From Chloroflexota bacterium (GTDB taxonomy: Bacteria > Chloroflexota > Anaerolineae > Anaerolineales > Anaerolineaceae): DNA of 7,588 nucleotides. Location: NCBI GenBank assembly GCA_011053085.1, contig DSBE01000329.1:1-7588 (forward strand), given 5' to 3'. The notes beneath the pieces are model-generated. The model was not told the origin of the DNA. It saw nothing but the letters and a program-made list of their open reading frames with translations, and did no database searches. Each line of letters begins with the position of its first letter. The stretch's first letter is position 1. Both the position numbers and the translations under genes were made by a program. Shown piece by piece: positions 5,995 through 7,588 of this stretch.

Positions 5995-6115
5995 TGGGAC
6001 ACGTTTGAGAGATTGAATAACTGCCTTTCGCCATCGAATCCAAAGGGTGTTGATTGATTAGTATTTTTTATCCTGATCCAGAACATCGTAACAGGGAGGG
6101 TAGTACTAAGAACAA

Positions 6116-6121
6116 TATAAT
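6116..6121 (+). promoter_or_regulatory. dnaA: Candidate proximal dnaA -10 box
   Basis: A perfect TATAAT lies just before dnaA, but the bases 16-18 upstream (around AGGGAG) do not resemble a -35 box and there is no extended -10 TG. If used, transcription would start near 6128 and leave about 37 bases before the ATG at 6165. Confidence 0.3.
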
Positions 6122-6164
6122 AGGGTGAGGGGAATCTAAGATGCTATCTATCGGAGAACAAACC

Positions 6165-7529
6165 ATGAATGCTACACAAGCCTGGCAGGCAGCCCTGGGA
6201 CAGCTGCAAATGCAAATGCCACAATCGTCTTATGAGACCTGGGTAAAAGAAACGGGTGTCATTGATTACAACGAAGAGATATTCACGATCGGTGTAAAAA
6301 ACGGTTATGCGCGCGATTGGCTGGAAAGCCGGCTGTCAAGCACTGTCTCGCAGCTGCTTTCTGGTATCATGGGTTCTCCACAAGCCATCCGCTTTGTGGT
6401 CGTTAACCAACAGGATTCTCCCTTAATTGTTGAGGAAGAGGAAGAAGAACTTCATAAGGGCGACACCAGTCCATTGATGTTGCCCGTTGCAGAACCCAAG
6501 CCAACTTTTTCCATTAATGGACGCTACACCTTCCAGAACTTTGTGGTGGGGCCCAGCAACCGCCTGGCGCACGCTGCCTGTTTGGCGGTGTCAGAATCGC
6601 CCGCCCATGCCTACAATCCACTATTTCTGTATGGTGGTGTTGGGCTGGGGAAAACGCACTTGCTGCACGCCATCGGCCGCTCGATCCAACAAAAAGGCTT
6701 GAAGGTTTTGTATGTTTCTTCAGAAGAATTTACCAATGACTTCATCAATTCGGTGCGAAACGGTACGCCGGTTGCATTCCGCGAACGGTATCGCACCATC
6801 GATGTGTTGATGATCGATGATATCCAGTTTTTAATGGGCAAGGAGCAGACCCAGGAAGAATTTTTCCATACTTTCAACACTCTCTACCGCCAGGAAAAAC
6901 AGGTGGTAATCAGTTCAGACCGGTCACCGAAAGGGTTGGTGACACTGGAAGAGAGGCTGCGTTCTCGTTTTGAATGGGGCTTGATTGTTGATATTCAACC
7001 GCCTGATTTGGAAACACGCATTGCCATTTTGCGCTCCAAAGCCGAACGAGCGGGACGCATGGTCGATCCTGAGATCCTCGACTTGATTGCGCGACGGATT
7101 CAGTCCAACATCCGTGAGCTGGAAGGTGCGCTAAATCGTGTCCTGGCTTACTCGGACCTGATGGGACAGGATATGAGCATCGAACTGGTAAATATCGCCC
7201 TGGTTGACCTGATGCCGCAACAGAGCTCCTTGAACGCAGACGATGTGCTGGCGGTGGTGGCATCCGTATTTGGTATCGAAAAAGACCGCCTGTTAGGGCG
7301 CGAACGGTCTCGAATAGTGTCATTGCCACGCCAGGTTGCCATGTATATCTTGCGTGAAGACGCCAATATTTCATTACCTCAAATTGGTGAAGCTATGGGT
7401 GGACGTGACCACACCACGGTGATGCATGCCTGCACCAAAGTGTCAGACCTGGTGGAAACCGATACCAAACTGCGTCGTAAGTTGATCGAAGTGCGTGAGC
7501 GTTTGTACGGAACGGCGTCAATTGGCTGA
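6165..7529 (+). CDS. dnaA: Chromosomal replication initiator protein DnaA
   Basis: DnaA is the AAA+ ATPase that binds DnaA boxes at oriC, melts the origin and recruits the replicative helicase. Numbering from the ATG at 6165 (454 residues), domain I starts with W7 (QAWQAALGQLQMQMPQSSYETW). A short acidic linker (EEEEEE, 90-95) is domain II. The AAA+ domain has Walker A GGVGLGKT (157-164), FINSVRNG (193-200, initiator-specific helix region), Walker B LMIDD (215-219), sensor I SSDR (250-253), LRSRFEWGL (265-273, arginine finger region) and sensor II NIRELEGALNRV (315-326). Domain IV ends with the signature GRDHTTVMHACTKV (413-426). All motifs are intact. An in-frame ATG at 6141 would add MLSIGEQT. 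I prefer 6165 because its W sits where family members have it and GGAG (6153-6156) lies 8 bases upstream. The 6141 start also has a purine-rich site (GAGGGG, 6127-6132). Confidence 0.97.
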   Translation: MNATQAWQAALGQLQMQMPQSSYETWVKETGVIDYNEEIFTIGVKNGYARDWLESRLSSTVSQLLSGIMGSPQAIRFVVVNQQDSPLIVEEEEEELHKGDTSPLMLPVAEPKPTFSINGRYTFQNFVVGPSNRLAHAACLAVSESPAHAYNPLFLYGGVGLGKTHLLHAIGRSIQQKGLKVLYVSSEEFTNDFINSVRNGTPVAFRERYRTIDVLMIDDIQFLMGKEQTQEEFFHTFNTLYRQEKQVVISSDRSPKGLVTLEERLRSRFEWGLIVDIQPPDLETRIAILRSKAERAGRMVDPEILDLIARRIQSNIRELEGALNRVLAYSDLMGQDMSIELVNIALVDLMPQQSSLNADDVLAVVASVFGIEKDRLLGRERSRIVSLPRQVAMYILREDANISLPQIGEAMGGRDHTTVMHACTKVSDLVETDTKLRRKLIEVRERLYGTASIG

Positions 7530-7546
7530 ATAAACGCAAAATCTTC

Positions 7547-7585
7547 AAACCGGTTCAATGATACAATCTCATTGAACCGGTTTTT
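7547..7585 (+). terminator. Rho-independent terminator of dnaA
   Basis: AAACCGGTTCAATGA (7547-7561) pairs perfectly with TCATTGAACCGGTTT (7569-7583) around the loop TACAATC, and the stem runs into TTTTT (7581-7585). The hairpin starts 17 bases after the dnaA stop, so dnaA is probably transcribed alone. Confidence 0.92.
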
Positions 7586-7588
7586 ATA

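Larger units (their letters stand above)
5581..6164. other. Gene-free regulatory region between the lytic transglycosylase gene and dnaA
   Basis: I see no credible protein gene or structured RNA gene here. The stretch is more AT-rich than its surroundings. It holds the nested inverted repeat (5583-5640), a palindrome (5796-5813), a terminator hairpin (5870-5908), and two candidate dnaA promoters. Two short direct repeats also occur: ATTCTATTTT at 5608-5617 and 5780-5789, and TTCTTTAAGGT at 5744-5754 and 5903-5913. The only DnaA-box-like words are weak (TTATCCTGA near 6069, TGTGAAACA near 5684), so replication origin function is not supported by what I can see. Confidence 0.7.

Noticed and set aside
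5816..6016. A 66-codon open frame in the region before dnaA
   Set aside because: It has no properly spaced ribosome binding site, shows no recognisable domain, runs through the terminator hairpin at 5870-5908 and overlaps the candidate dnaA promoter.
6060..6080. A DnaA box (TTATCCTGA) as evidence for oriC
   Set aside because: It matches TTATCCACA at only 7 of 9 bases and stands alone; no cluster of boxes on either strand was found in the gene-free region.
6910..7374. A 154-codon minus-strand open frame inside dnaA
   Set aside because: It is antisense to highly conserved DnaA domains III and IV, so the open frame is explained by codon bias of dnaA.
7559..7567. Promoter-like TGATACAAT near the right edge
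   Set aside because: It falls in the stem and loop of the dnaA terminator and has no -35 hexamer at a suitable distance.

Overview
The window is a compact stretch of bacterial chromosome that ends in a full-length dnaA gene. Coding density is high, base composition looks balanced, and there are no mobile elements, CRISPR arrays, tRNAs or rRNAs. The organism is probably a member of Chloroflexota (Anaerolineae-like). This is inferred from the style of the DnaA N-terminus (MNATQAWQAALGQLQ), the LysM + M23 membrane-anchored peptidase and the mix of neighbours. It rests on family recognition alone.

Left part (1-2336): the C-terminal two thirds of a family 2 glycosyltransferase enters from the left edge. 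A complete Rieske-type mononuclear iron oxygenase follows 57 bp later on the same strand. It meets, stop codon against stop codon with no base between, a leftward gene for a UPF0173-type metallo-beta-lactamase-fold hydrolase.

Middle (2337-5026): the hydrolase and a rightward 12-helix MFS transporter share a 114-bp divergent promoter region in which the two best promoters face each other. An M23 endopeptidase gene (membrane anchor, two LysM-like domains, all catalytic residues) follows. A bidirectional terminator then separates it from a convergent gene for a small exported lytic transglycosylase. Both of these enzymes cut peptidoglycan, one at peptide crosslinks and the other at glycan strands.

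Right part (5581-7588): a 560-584 bp gene-free region lies between the transglycosylase start and dnaA. It holds a long nested inverted repeat over the transglycosylase promoter and ribosome binding site, a CsoR-like C4/G4 palindrome, a stand-alone terminator, and two candidate dnaA promoters. I saw no convincing cluster of DnaA boxes, so this is not demonstrably oriC. dnaA is closed off by a strong terminator 17 bp after its stop, so it appears monocistronic and not cotranscribed with a dnaN-like gene.

No undescribed multi-gene system is evident. The points most worth a second look are regulatory: the nested inverted repeat at 5583-5640, the CsoR-like palindrome, the isolated terminator that may end a small RNA, and the face-to-face promoters at 2358-2424.
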